From: CAZFAP01 sp964516325 | GTDB taxonomy: Bacteria > Auribacterota > JABMQX01 | Reading direction: 5' to 3' | Length of the DNA stretch: 64,000 bases | Assembly: GCA_964516325.1 (NCBI GenBank) | Contig: CAZFAP010000004.1 | Location: forward strand, 1 to 64,000 | Part shown: positions 54,636 through 63,744 of the stretch, piece by piece | Layout: every line of letters begins with the position of its first letter | Position numbering within the stretch: the first letter of the stretch is position 1 | Notes under the pieces: generated by a model | Database searches by the model: none | Seen by the model: the letters and a program-made list of their open reading frames with translations, nothing else | Told to the model about the DNA's origin: nothing | Program-made: the position numbers and the translations under genes

Positions 54636-57248
54636 CTATCTCTCGATGCCCATCATTTTCAGTTGGGTGCTCGCCTCGACCCCAAACGGCCCGTGTGAAT
54701 CAAGTTCCATCGTACGCCGGAACGCCTCCACAGCCCGCTCCGGCTCGTTCATTCTGCGATAGACTTTTCCGAGGTTCAGGCTGAGCAATGGATCGTTCGG
54801 TCGGATATTGGACGCCGCGCGAAGCTGACCCAGCGCATCCTCGAAACGTCGCACTTCCGCATAGACAAGCGCCAGCGCCGCTCGGCTCGGCACGCTTTCT
54901 GGCCTGTTCCTGACGGCTATCTCCTGCTCCGCGATGCTCTTCTGATAATACTCGATAGCCTGCGAATCCTCTCCGCGTCTCTTGTGAAAATTGCCCATCA
55001 TCTGATAAGCCAGGCCCATGCCGAGGCGGGCGTCCGCGTCCTCCGGGTCGCTCTCAATCGCCTCCTTATAACGCTCCATTGCTGCCGCGGGGGCATCTCG
55101 CCGTAAGTCCATAGCAGCAACGCCGTTCAGCGCCTGGACCCGATAATCCGGGAAATCTTTCCGTGTCGCTTCGTATTGCTCCTTCGCCTTCTCAAGGAGG
55201 TGGAGGTTTTCGTACGCCCTCGCCAAACCCAGCCGGGTCAACGGCCCGATCTTCATCCTCAGAGCGGTCTCATACTCTTCCCTGCTGTCTTCCCACCGCC
55301 GCATGTTCGCATAGACCGTTGCGACATTGAAATGAATGTCCGAGCCGTCCGGAGCCAACTCCGCCATGCGAAGGTACGCCCGCAATGAATCCTCGAGTTT
55401 CCCTTGAAGATTATAGCAGTGGGCAAGCTTATAGTACGCGGATAGATTATAGCGATTCCGTCGGACCGCGTCGTCATAGTGCCTGGCTGCCTCATCCAGA
55501 AACGCTCTTTTCCTGTCCAGTGCGGCGACGAGCTTCTCGGCGGACAGGCCGCGCAACAGCACGTTCTCCGCGGCGGTCTGGTAGCCTTCACCTCTCCTTG
55601 TCAGAACGGCAGAGTCCCAGATTCGTTTTTCCCACCATCCGGCCGCGAATAGGAGGCCGCCGACTGCGAGGACTACGATGGCACGCAGGATCGGCTTCCT
55701 GATGGGCTTGACCTTGATCCGGTAGAACCGCCCCCTCTCGTTGGCAATGACCTCGCCTCTTCTCGTTTTACTTTTCTCCGTGCCGGCCAGCCCGCTCATC
55801 CCGCCGACAGCCATCGCCAACCCCAAGCCCAGCCAAAGGAAGAATCGCCCCACAACCCATCGCGTCGTTACACACACGACTGCCTGAAGTAAGATCGCAC
55901 CGCAGCCCGCCGCCAACCCCGCGAGTGCGAGGCGATGAAGCTCGTTCCCGGCCCGGCTTGTTCTCCGCAGGCTTTCCCAGAAGAATGCCCCGATTATCCA
56001 CAGGAACGCCGCCAGCCCGATCACCCCCATCTCCGCCGCTATTTCCAGGTACTCAGAATGAGCGTGGAGGGTGTTGGGCATGATTTTTACGGCTGTCGCG
56101 GGGTCTCGGAATCGAGGGAAATAGATGCTGAATGTCCCCAGCCCCCAGCCGAAGATGGGACGCGCCTTCACCATGTTCAGCGTCCCCGCCCAGATTACTT
56201 TCCTTGCCCGCACGGAACCCTTCTCCACCTCAAACGCGGCTTTCATCCTGCCCCGGATTTCGTCTCGGTTCACGAGCCCGTTGGACGCGAAAATAACCGT
56301 CGCCAGAAGCGACACCGCCCACGCGGAGTTGCTCGTGAAACAGACCCTCCTTTGACGGCTCAGAACCCGGAGCACAATCGCCGCCGCAACCCAGAACGGA
56401 AGCGCCCAGAGAATGACATATCCTCTCGCTTCCTCCGTCGTGAGAAGCGCGAACATGCCCGCCGCGATGGCGACCGTCGGAGCCGCCAGAATCAGTCTCA
56501 ACCGTTTCTCCGGCACAGAGAGAAGAAACCAAGCCGGTAATGCTCCGAGGAGCCCAAGCCACGCTCCTCGCGACTGCGTGTAGAGGAGAGAAAGCTCCGC
56601 TCCGCAGATCAAGATGACGAGAGAGGCCTTCACGAACGGGCGCTGGCTCGCGAAAAAGACGCTCAGCAAAACCGGCAGTGCCAAGACCAGAAACGACCCA
56701 AAGAAATTCGGGTGCCCCATGGTCGAAAGCGAACGTTCGGAGCTTGGCAGCGATGCGTCTTCACCGTACAGCGGGTCAAAACCATAATGTTGCGCGATCG
56801 CGTACATGCAACCAACGAAAGCAACGACCGCGAGGGCTCCGAGCACAACCATGAGTGCTTTCTTGCTTGTGACGCCCCTCGCAGCAACAACGAGGACCAT
56901 CGCGCAGCATGCCATGCTCAGTAGCTCCTGGACGCTCGCGTATTTGTAGCGGGATAGCAAAGTGGAGACCGCGGCGAGACAGAGATAAACCCCGAGCGGA
57001 AGCGTCATCCTGGAACGCGGAATCAAAAACTCTCCCCGAAAAAGGCCGGTCAAAACAAGAACCAGAAAGAGCGCTGCCGCGAGCCAGCAGAACAGAAGGT
57101 TCTTTATGAGAGTGCTGTCTTTCGTCGTCAGCGCGACCGCCAGCCCCACGATGCCGATCGTGACCACAAGCCCGATCAGCATGGTCAAGCCTACGACATC
57201 TTTTTCGTGTGGAGGTTTGTTTTTAGCTCTGTGGCTCACAAGTTCCAT
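54636..57248 (-). CDS. O-antigen ligase-like membrane protein with C-terminal TPRs
   Basis: An 870-residue protein. The first 590 residues contain about twelve membrane helices with the Wzy_C/O-antigen ligase features: TMGHPNFFGSFLVLALP, a periplasmic loop with MVKARPIFGWGLGTFSIYFP and HAHSEYLEIAAEMGVIG. Residues about 620-870 are TPR repeats ending in KVYRRMNEPERAVEAFRRTMELD. Such fusions are common in Planctomycetes, Verrucomicrobia and related groups; they link or polymerise undecaprenyl-linked glycans, though some act in other ligation reactions. The start is uncertain: ATG 57248 and GTG 57251 lie inside an A-family repeat and have no good ribosome site. Confidence 0.85.
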   Translation of the reverse strand: MELVSHRAKNKPPHEKDVVGLTMLIGLVVTIGIVGLAVALTTKDSTLIKNLLFCWLAAALFLVLVLTGLFRGEFLIPRSRMTLPLGVYLCLAAVSTLLSRYKYASVQELLSMACCAMVLVVAARGVTSKKALMVVLGALAVVAFVGCMYAIAQHYGFDPLYGEDASLPSSERSLSTMGHPNFFGSFLVLALPVLLSVFFASQRPFVKASLVILICGAELSLLYTQSRGAWLGLLGALPAWFLLSVPEKRLRLILAAPTVAIAAGMFALLTTEEARGYVILWALPFWVAAAIVLRVLSRQRRVCFTSNSAWAVSLLATVIFASNGLVNRDEIRGRMKAAFEVEKGSVRARKVIWAGTLNMVKARPIFGWGLGTFSIYFPRFRDPATAVKIMPNTLHAHSEYLEIAAEMGVIGLAAFLWIIGAFFWESLRRTSRAGNELHRLALAGLAAGCGAILLQAVVCVTTRWVVGRFFLWLGLGLAMAVGGMSGLAGTEKSKTRRGEVIANERGRFYRIKVKPIRKPILRAIVVLAVGGLLFAAGWWEKRIWDSAVLTRRGEGYQTAAENVLLRGLSAEKLVAALDRKRAFLDEAARHYDDAVRRNRYNLSAYYKLAHCYNLQGKLEDSLRAYLRMAELAPDGSDIHFNVATVYANMRRWEDSREEYETALRMKIGPLTRLGLARAYENLHLLEKAKEQYEATRKDFPDYRVQALNGVAAMDLRRDAPAAAMERYKEAIESDPEDADARLGMGLAYQMMGNFHKRRGEDSQAIEYYQKSIAEQEIAVRNRPESVPSRAALALVYAEVRRFEDALGQLRAASNIRPNDPLLSLNLGKVYRRMNEPERAVEAFRRTMELDSHGPFGVEASTQLKMMGIER

Positions 57249-57292
57249 CACGTGTTTTCGGACACGATTACAGGATAATCCGGATTCGTCGG
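57238..57292 (-). repeat. MITE-like element, family A copy 5 (fragment)
   Basis: GTTCCATCACGTGTTTTC, GGACACGATTACAGGAT and AATCCGGATTCGTC match the right part of the A element (compare 26845-26800 read in reverse). It overlaps the apparent start of the O-antigen-ligase-like gene. Between here and the next copy (57293-57885) I see no gene; an open frame with ATG at 57368 and a good ribosome site is only 44 codons long. Confidence 0.6.
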
Positions 57293-57885
57293 CTGCTGCA
57301 GCATCCTATGCGTCGCGTTGCCCTTTCAAGAAGGGCGGACCCTGCGGCTTCATACGAGGGGGAAATCATGAATGCGCGCCGCGAACTCGTGGGGACGATT
57401 CTACACAAGAGTGCCCCTCGCATGAAAGCAGGGACTCGGGGGGGACTCGCTCGGTTTTCGGGGCGTATTTCCCGTCAACCTGTTGGCGAGAAGCCCGACT
57501 GAAAGCCTGCAGCTCGATGGATTCGCGCATATAATCTCCCCCCGGTTGATGGTCATCAGCCATTTAACTTGACTCCGCCGGCGCGCGAAGCAACCAGTAG
57601 GCCGCCAGTCGGAAGCGTCGAATGGGTTCAGACCATGCGGGGCCCTGTCGAGCTAATTCGGTTACGACTATCAGCCGGCGCCCCCTTGATAGCCACCTGC
57701 TTGAGCTGGCGGTAAACCAAAGAGCGTCCCCCTCTCCCAGCCCCGCCTTCGTCGGGGCCTTCTCGACAAATGGATTCATCCATCCGCCCACTGAAATACA
57801 GCCACACCCCCCTGCCTGCAAAAATTGACCTGCGGTGTCCGTGCTGATATGCTCGCCATCGCTGAGGTCAGGCATGTTGCGACTT

Positions 57886-58069
57886 AGTGCTCTGGTCCGT
57901 AAATTCAATCACGTGTTTCTCGACAGGATTTACAGGATGAACCGGATTCCTCTGGTCGTCGGTCTTGACCATCCCGTACATCCTGGTATGCGGTCGAAAA
58001 GAGGGTCCCCCGCCCCGCGTTCCGCGGGGGGTTCCATACGTCACCGGATTTATGAATTAGCGTCCTTAG
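57886..58069 (-). repeat. MITE-like intergenic element, family A copy 3
   Basis: In reverse orientation it follows copy 2 nearly base for base: CTAATTCATAAATCCGGTGA, CCCCGCGGAACGCGGGG, CTCTTTTCGACCG, GGTTCATCCTGTAAATCC, TGTCGAGAAACACGTGATTG and AATTTACGGACCAGAGCAC. It ends 24 bases before the next gene and may therefore affect its expression. Confidence 0.7.
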
Positions 58070-58093
58070 CCATTTGTCCCTGAGGGCTCGTGT

Positions 58094-59998
58094 ATGAACC
58101 GCTCATTGTTGATTGTCTTCACGGCTCTGACGCTTGTTTGCGTCGCATCGCTGATGCTGCCCACTGTCTTGGTCGAGCCAGATGACTACGACTGGTATTC
58201 GGGGATGATTTCTTTCTCGCGCGGGCATTTCGTCAGCTCGGAAGAGGAAATCGGGGAGATTCACGAGGCGATGGCGGAGCGGTTCAGGCGGGGAGAGTTT
58301 CATTTTCCGCTGGTTCGGAATGAGAAGGGATTCGTCCACGAGCGGTCGCCGGGCTATTACGGCTTGTTGGCTCTCTTCTATTTGTTTGAACTCGACCGCT
58401 ACACAAACGTATTTCTCGTGGTCGGGTGCGTCCTTTTCTTTTTCTTCGTGTTGAGGAAATATGCGGGCGAAAGGATCGCTCTGAGCGCCTGCCTTCTAAT
58501 GATTTTCAACCCGACGTTCCTGACCGGGCTTTACCGGGTCTATATGAGCGACTTTGCGTATTTCGTATTCGGGCTTTTCGGGATGGGGACTTACTGGATG
58601 GCGAGGGAGAGGGGAAATGCGTGGCTGCATCTTCTCGCGGGTTTCCTCCTCTCGGTGAGCGTGGTTTTTCGCGTCACGAACGCGATCTTCTTCGTCTCGA
58701 TTGCTCTTTACGAACTCTGCATCTTGGTATTTCCGAAGGCTCTTCCACAAGCGGTCGGCGGCTCACCCCCGCGACCGGTCTTCGCCCCGCGCTCCCTCGT
58801 TCCCCTCGCGCTCGGGCTTGTCATCGGCATCGTACCCCTTCTGCTTTACAACTATCACACCATGGGAAAAATCCTCGCGGCGGGTTATTCCTACCGCTTC
58901 TCCCACGAGGGCACAGAATACTTTTCCCTCTTCGGACGGAATGCTACGTTCTCTCTGAGAAACCTCGGCTACACATTCCCTGTTGGGTTGCCGCGATTGC
59001 TGCTCGGCTACCAAATCATCGTCCTGGCGCCGGCCGGCTTTTTCTTTTTGGGCCGAGAGCGGCGGCGATTGGCGCTCTTCGCAGGGCTTTGGCTTGCAGC
59101 GTACTGGGCGTTCTACCTCTGCTACAGCACCATCCGCGAGGACAGCTTCCAGTTCATGTGCCGGAAGTTCTTGCCATCGCTGCCCGCGCTATGCATTGGG
59201 GCAGCTTCCGTCCTGGAAGCTATTAAGGGAAGATGGAGAATCATCATTCTGGCGACCTTTGCCGTATTCGGAATCGCGGTTGCCAGCGAGTTCACGGTGC
59301 GGTTCGTCGTTCCTCAGCCTTTCGGAAAGCCAGTCTTCCCTCGACGACAACCCCCGCCCGAAGCCTTCCGCGAGGTTGCTGACCGCCTTGGGCAAGTTGA
59401 CGGACTGCTGGAGAAGAATCCCAACGAGGCGCTCCGTCCGCTGCGCAGGTGCGTTATCATACTGAAAGACCTCGCCCAGACAATGCCGGGTCCCGTCGGC
59501 GCCGAACTGGGCGGCTCTTCCGCGAGCCTGCACGAGCTTGAGAAGGAACTCAAGCAGTCGCTCAAGGAGGGGAAAAAGCCAAGCCGGGAACAAATCGCAC
59601 AATATCGGGCGGTCATTCGAGAAACGCACAGGAAACTGGAGGAACTGGCGGGCGCTATCCCCGGGCCTCCTCGCTTCGGCTTGCCCGGTCCCGCGGGGAT
59701 TCCTCCCGACGTTCGGATGAGGGTTGAGCTTCTCCATCGCTCGATGGATGAGGCAAAAATGGGCGGTCGAGACACCACGGTCGCCGCCTTTGCGGACGAC
59801 CTTGCGCGGATCGAAATTGAAAATCGCCGATTTCACAAGGCAGTCGAATTCCTCAACACCGGCATCGAATCCCTCGGCGAAGCGCCCCCGCCTCCGCCGC
59901 CCGTCGGAAGCCCGCGTTTTCCTCCCGTCGAAGCCCGTCCACAGTCTTTCGGCCCGCCAGGGGAACAAGGTCGGCGCTTGCCGGACCGCAGATTCTAA
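58094..59998 (+). CDS. GT-C-type polytopic membrane protein with soluble C-terminal domain
   Basis: A 634-residue protein. Residues 1-415 contain about ten membrane helices with an acidic first loop (VEPDDYDWYSG) and the ERSPGYYGLLALFY element, as in lipid-linked-sugar-dependent glycosyltransferases of the GT-C fold (GT39/83-like). Residues about 430-610 are a helical soluble domain with a charged stretch (ELEKELKQSLKEGKKPS), and the last 35 residues are rich in proline. The fold call is moderate because no family-specific motif beyond the acidic loop is seen. No ribosome site stands out before the ATG. It is divergent from the O-antigen-ligase-like gene. Confidence 0.6.
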   Translation: MNRSLLIVFTALTLVCVASLMLPTVLVEPDDYDWYSGMISFSRGHFVSSEEEIGEIHEAMAERFRRGEFHFPLVRNEKGFVHERSPGYYGLLALFYLFELDRYTNVFLVVGCVLFFFFVLRKYAGERIALSACLLMIFNPTFLTGLYRVYMSDFAYFVFGLFGMGTYWMARERGNAWLHLLAGFLLSVSVVFRVTNAIFFVSIALYELCILVFPKALPQAVGGSPPRPVFAPRSLVPLALGLVIGIVPLLLYNYHTMGKILAAGYSYRFSHEGTEYFSLFGRNATFSLRNLGYTFPVGLPRLLLGYQIIVLAPAGFFFLGRERRRLALFAGLWLAAYWAFYLCYSTIREDSFQFMCRKFLPSLPALCIGAASVLEAIKGRWRIIILATFAVFGIAVASEFTVRFVVPQPFGKPVFPRRQPPPEAFREVADRLGQVDGLLEKNPNEALRPLRRCVIILKDLAQTMPGPVGAELGGSSASLHELEKELKQSLKEGKKPSREQIAQYRAVIRETHRKLEELAGAIPGPPRFGLPGPAGIPPDVRMRVELLHRSMDEAKMGGRDTTVAAFADDLARIEIENRRFHKAVEFLNTGIESLGEAPPPPPPVGSPRFPPVEARPQSFGPPGEQGRRLPDRRF

Positions 59999-60239
59999 CA
60001 CACCGTCCGGTCCCTGTCGTGCCGAAATGCCCATCCACCAACGTTGACACCTCTCTCCTCTTTCCAATATAGTTCGGCCTGTGGAGACAAGACGATGGCC
60101 GGGCCTGTGAGCGGGCCAAGAACATAATGCGACAAGAAGGCCGACCGCCTGGCCATCGAGCAGGGAAGCTGGGTCTCGCCACAGACCTGTCCCTGATGCT
60201 TCTCGGCGCGTGAGGTTGAACAGCAGAGGGGGCATTGCC

Positions 60240-61100
60240 ATGTTACTCGGAGCGCACATGTCCATAGCGGGGGGAGTGTTCAATGCCCCGCTTCGCGGGA
60301 AGAGCATCGGCTGCGACACGATTCAGATTTTCGTCAAGAATGCCAACCAGTGGCTCGGCAAACCGATCCCCGACCAGGAAATCGAGCAGTTCCAGCAAGC
60401 GAAAAAAGAGACCGGAATAGACCCGATCTTTTCTCATGACTCCTATCTGATCAACCTGGCTTCGCCCGACGACGCCCTTTACCAGAAATCCATAGATGCG
60501 ATGCTCGATGAGCTTGAGCGGTCGGAGAAGCTCGCTTTGCCGTTCATCGTGATGCATCCGGGAGCGCACGTCGGCAGCGGGGAGGAAGCCGGATTGAAGA
60601 GAATCGCTGCTGCGATCAATGCCCTTTTCCAGAAGACAAAGGGCTATAAGGTGAAAATTGCCCTCGAAACGACCGCCGGTCAGAAGAGCAATCTGGGCTA
60701 TAAGTTCGAGCACCTTGCGGCGCTCATCGAGGCGGTCAAGGACAAGAAAAGAGTCTGCGTCTGCTACGACACCTGCCATACCTTTGCCGCTGGATACGAT
60801 CTGCGGACGGAAAAGGCCTACGACACAACCTTTGCAGAATTCGATAAGGTCGTGGGACTTGACCGAATCTGCGCGTTCCATTTGAACGATTCCGTGAAGG
60901 AACTCGGCTCGAACATTGACCGCCACGCCCACATCGGGCAAGGGCACATTGGCGAGGCCGGATTCAAGCTTCTTCTGAACGACGAGAGGTTCGCGAACGT
61001 CCCGATGGTCCTTGAGACGCCGAAGGGGCCGGACATGGCGGAAGACGTGATGAATTTGAAGGTTCTGCGTAGCCTGATCGGCAAAAAGAGAAAAAAATGA
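60240..61100 (+). CDS. nfo: Endonuclease IV (AP endonuclease)
   Basis: A 286-residue metal-dependent TIM-barrel enzyme of base excision repair that cuts DNA 5' of abasic sites. The family motifs are all present: LLGAHMSIAGG at the start, VMHPGAHVG, IALETTAGQ, CVCYDTCHTFAAGYD, FHLNDSVKELGSNIDRHAHIGQGHIG and VLETPKG. AGAGGGGG lies before the ATG at 60240, which gives the standard N-terminus; an in-frame upstream codon adds ten residues without homology. The gap to the upstream gene (241 bases) shows no clear signal. Confidence 0.96.
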   Translation: MLLGAHMSIAGGVFNAPLRGKSIGCDTIQIFVKNANQWLGKPIPDQEIEQFQQAKKETGIDPIFSHDSYLINLASPDDALYQKSIDAMLDELERSEKLALPFIVMHPGAHVGSGEEAGLKRIAAAINALFQKTKGYKVKIALETTAGQKSNLGYKFEHLAALIEAVKDKKRVCVCYDTCHTFAAGYDLRTEKAYDTTFAEFDKVVGLDRICAFHLNDSVKELGSNIDRHAHIGQGHIGEAGFKLLLNDERFANVPMVLETPKGPDMAEDVMNLKVLRSLIGKKRKK

Positions 61101-61164
61101 ACGTACCGTACGCGGAGCTTCTCCTCGTCTGCGGCCCTCCACCAGCAACAAGGAAACAAGACTT

Positions 61165-62298
61165 TTGACCCCTCCCCGAAAAGCCAGACCTTCCGACTAC
61201 GACGACCTGATCCGTTTCCTGAACAGCATTTTCCACAAAGGAATGGACCTGGAGTACTCCCATATCTACAAACCGACGAGCAAGGATATGGCGAATAACA
61301 TCGTCGTCCTCGACGGCGGGCACATCGTCGGCTGCGTCGGCATCTTCCCGATGACGTTTGTTTGCGGGGACGTTCGGCTGTCCGTCGCGGGCATCGGCGG
61401 GGTCTCGACGGAGCCGGAGTACCGCGGGCAGGGGACCATGACGGAGCTTTTGAACAAAGCTATCTCCGTGATGCAGCGGCAGAATTACGACCTCTCGATC
61501 CTTTGGGGAGACCGATTGCGGTACAATCATTTCGGATGGGAAAACGCCGGAAGGCAGTACGTCTTCAGCATTGACCGGAGGCACGTCACGCCCAGAAAAC
61601 CGGAAGGCGCGGAGATTCGCCCGCTCTCGCTCTCAACCGACGATCTCAAGAGAATCCCTCGGCTTTGCAAGCAGCGGGAACTCAGGGTTCACAGAACGCC
61701 GCAGCAACTGAAATCGGTCTTGAGCCGTTACACCTACGAAACGTGGGTTTGGAGAAAAGGTCGGGATTTCGCTTATATGACCGTCAAGGGGACGACCAAG
61801 GACCGGGAGTTGATTGAATCTGGGGGCGACCTCGGCGGACTCGAAGACCTATTGAGCTTTCTGGTTGAAAAGTATGAATTGGAGAACCTGAGAGGGACGG
61901 TCAGCGTGGGACGAAACCCCTACCTCTCTTTCATCCTTCGGCACAGCAGCGAATGGGGCATCCGCTTCATCGGAATGGTGAAAATACTCAATCTCCGGTC
62001 GGTCTTGGAGAAGTTCTCGAAGCAGATTAAACGCAAGTGGGGGGCATCAGGGTTGAGGCACAGTCTCACATTGGAGATGACTGACTCCGACCAGTTCGCC
62101 ACGCTTCACCTTGGCAAGAGGGAGCGTGTCGGTGACAAAAAGAAAGAGCCAGTGCTTCGCCTATCCAACACCGAGATGGTCCGTCTGGTCTTCGGCACAG
62201 TCCCGCCAACCCATTCCCTGAACCTCGACGAATCATTCGGCTATCTTGACTCGATCTTTCCCCTTGACTTCCACGTCCCGCGACTCGACTACGTGTGA
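61165..62298 (+). CDS. GNAT acetyltransferase (Eis-like, two-domain)
   Basis: A 377-residue cytosolic acyltransferase. The N-terminal GNAT fold has the acetyl-CoA loop EPEYRGQGTMTELLNKAI (residues about 90-107) preceded by the IGGVSTEP strand; a second domain and a sterol-carrier-like C-terminal part (LEMTDSDQFATLHLG) suggest the Eis/YkwB-like arrangement. The start is TTG with AAGGAA about eight bases upstream. Substrate unknown. It follows nfo after 64 bases and may be co-transcribed. Its 3' end is convergent with the prepilin-like gene across a structured region. Confidence 0.8.
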   Translation: MTPPRKARPSDYDDLIRFLNSIFHKGMDLEYSHIYKPTSKDMANNIVVLDGGHIVGCVGIFPMTFVCGDVRLSVAGIGGVSTEPEYRGQGTMTELLNKAISVMQRQNYDLSILWGDRLRYNHFGWENAGRQYVFSIDRRHVTPRKPEGAEIRPLSLSTDDLKRIPRLCKQRELRVHRTPQQLKSVLSRYTYETWVWRKGRDFAYMTVKGTTKDRELIESGGDLGGLEDLLSFLVEKYELENLRGTVSVGRNPYLSFILRHSSEWGIRFIGMVKILNLRSVLEKFSKQIKRKWGASGLRHSLTLEMTDSDQFATLHLGKRERVGDKKKEPVLRLSNTEMVRLVFGTVPPTHSLNLDESFGYLDSIFPLDFHVPRLDYV

Positions 62299-62389
62299 CG
62301 AATCCCGTCCACCGACGCGGCCCGCTCACCTCGTGGACAGTCTCCCTGAGCTCGGAAGAAACCGCAGCAAAGCCCATCCAAAAAAGGAA

Positions 62390-62516
62390 CGCCCCCAGCA
62401 GTTCTTCACCATTGGGGATGGAGCTGAAAGTTTCCGCGGCCGGAAACCTTCGGCTTCATGCGCCAGTTGATCCTGGGGGAAGATCAAGTTGAGAGGTGGA
62501 AGAACTGCCAGGGGCG
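62390..62516. other. Structured intergenic region (multibranched inverted repeats)
   Basis: The arms 62390-62409 and 62496-62516 form a stem of 6 plus 10 base pairs with two mismatches. Inside lie an 11-bp hairpin (62426-62451, one mismatch, loop CGGC) and a 6-bp hairpin (TTGATC 62467-62472 with GATCAA 62482-62487). For minus-strand transcripts the outer stem is followed by CCTTTTTT (62388-62380 region), so it could end the prepilin message. It sits in the 311-base gap between convergent genes; the rest of the gap is featureless. Confidence 0.55.
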
Positions 62517-62609
62517 CAAAACCGTCTCACCATTCGTCAACTCGGGGCGACCCCTCCACCAGCTTTTCGCTCCGAGTCCCATTCAAAACCGCCTCACGCC
62601 AAAAGCACG

Positions 62610-63323
62610 CTATTGCTCGGCGTAGCGGGTCATCTTCGCTTTAACCCAACTCCCGAACCATTTGACGTGCCAGTCCGCGAAAAGAATGTTGTACCCGCGG
62701 CCATGCGGACCCGAGAAATTCGGACCGCCGGTATAAGAATTCCATAGCCCGCCCGGACCATATCCGTCCGGCCCCCCGCTGTTCCCCCACTCGTCGGTCA
62801 TGTCCGCATCGGTAGGCTCGCCCGTCCACCTGTTCCTGTCGTAAAGGACTACGACCGCGCTCGGGTGCTTAAGCCTTCCTATGTCAACCGTTCCGGAAGC
62901 CGTGTCCAGGTAAAGGCGGGAGTTTAGTATGTAGCTGGTGAGATACTTCCGGCCATCCAGGGCGTACGTCTTAGTGCTCGGACATCGGAAGACCGCCGTG
63001 TTTTCCGACTCGGCGCTCTCAGGATACGAGGGACCACGACCGCTCGCCGTCTGCGACACGAAGGGATACAACTTATCCATCCAGCTCGCGCCCTGTCCCC
63101 AGCCAAACTGGATCACCCCGCCGTAGGGCGGGACGAATCCGCCGTACTCCTGAAGATACATGGCAAACGCCCGACCAAGCTGGCTGAGATGCCCCGCGCA
63201 CACAGTCCGGCGGGCAGCCTCCTTTGCGCTTCGCAGCGACGGCAGCAGCAAACTCGCCAGGATAGCGATGATCGCGATCACCACCAGAAGCTCTATCAGA
63301 GTAAAACCACGCCCCTTTTTCAT
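62610..63323 (-). CDS. Prepilin-like protein with N-terminal cleavage motif
   Basis: A 237-residue protein with the type IV/II prepilin leader and helix: KKGRGFTLIELLVVIAI, giving cleavage between Gly and Phe and Glu at +5. The C-terminal part has FSGPHGRGYNILFADWHVKWF, the 'H-X9-DG' signature of the large planctomycete/verrucomicrobial prepilin-like families, but with DW in place of DG. The ATG at 63323 follows GGAG by eight bases; an upstream in-frame start adds 27 residues before the leader. It may be a minor pilin, pseudopilin or surface fibre subunit, possibly connected with pilT. Confidence 0.9.
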   Translation of the reverse strand: MKKGRGFTLIELLVVIAIIAILASLLLPSLRSAKEAARRTVCAGHLSQLGRAFAMYLQEYGGFVPPYGGVIQFGWGQGASWMDKLYPFVSQTASGRGPSYPESAESENTAVFRCPSTKTYALDGRKYLTSYILNSRLYLDTASGTVDIGRLKHPSAVVVLYDRNRWTGEPTDADMTDEWGNSGGPDGYGPGGLWNSYTGGPNFSGPHGRGYNILFADWHVKWFGSWVKAKMTRYAEQ

Positions 63324-63486
63324 AACCGCCGCTCCGGGAACGGCCTCCAGGCGCCCCCCTCTCGCAGAGCCAGCCCGGAGCTTCACCTCCTTGGCCGTTA
63401 ACAATTCCCCTCAACTTCTGAAACGCTCCTAACCTGCCGCCGGTTCCGTCGGTTGCGCATGAATACACCAGCCCCCCGGCGGCGCC

Positions 63487-63744
63487 CTCAGCGCACGAGT
63501 TCATGAATTCGGTGGCGTATCAAACCTCATGAACTTGTCTCGTCGAGGAGATTGCCGCGGGTTCGGGCAGGCGCGATGTCGTCCAGAAGGAAGAAAGGAG
63601 ATGCGACCACCCCGCCTATGACGGGGAGCCTTTTTTTAACGGGACGACCCCACCGAAGGCGGGGCACAGAAGCACCAGAATGATCTGGGTAATCCTGTAA
63701 ACCCCGCCGAAAAATAGGTCACCGAATTTATGAGTCGGAGCCCT
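63487..63744 (+). repeat. MITE-like intergenic element, family A copy 4
   Basis: The left end GCACGAGTTCATGAATTCGG and the right end CCGAATTTATGAGTCGGAGC form the inverted termini of the family. Internal blocks TTTTTTTAACGGGACGA, CCCCACCGAAGGCGGGG and GGGTAATCCTGTAAA match copies 1-3. It is longer than the others because of an internal insertion near 63520-63600. It fills the gap between the prepilin gene and the edge gene. Confidence 0.6.

Noticed and set aside
57368..57502. ATG with good ribosome site and a start (MNARRELVGTIL) resembling uroporphyrinogen-decarboxylase-type proteins
   Set aside because: Only 44 codons, similarity limited to a dozen residues and no later motif; a decayed gene start is possible but not supportable.
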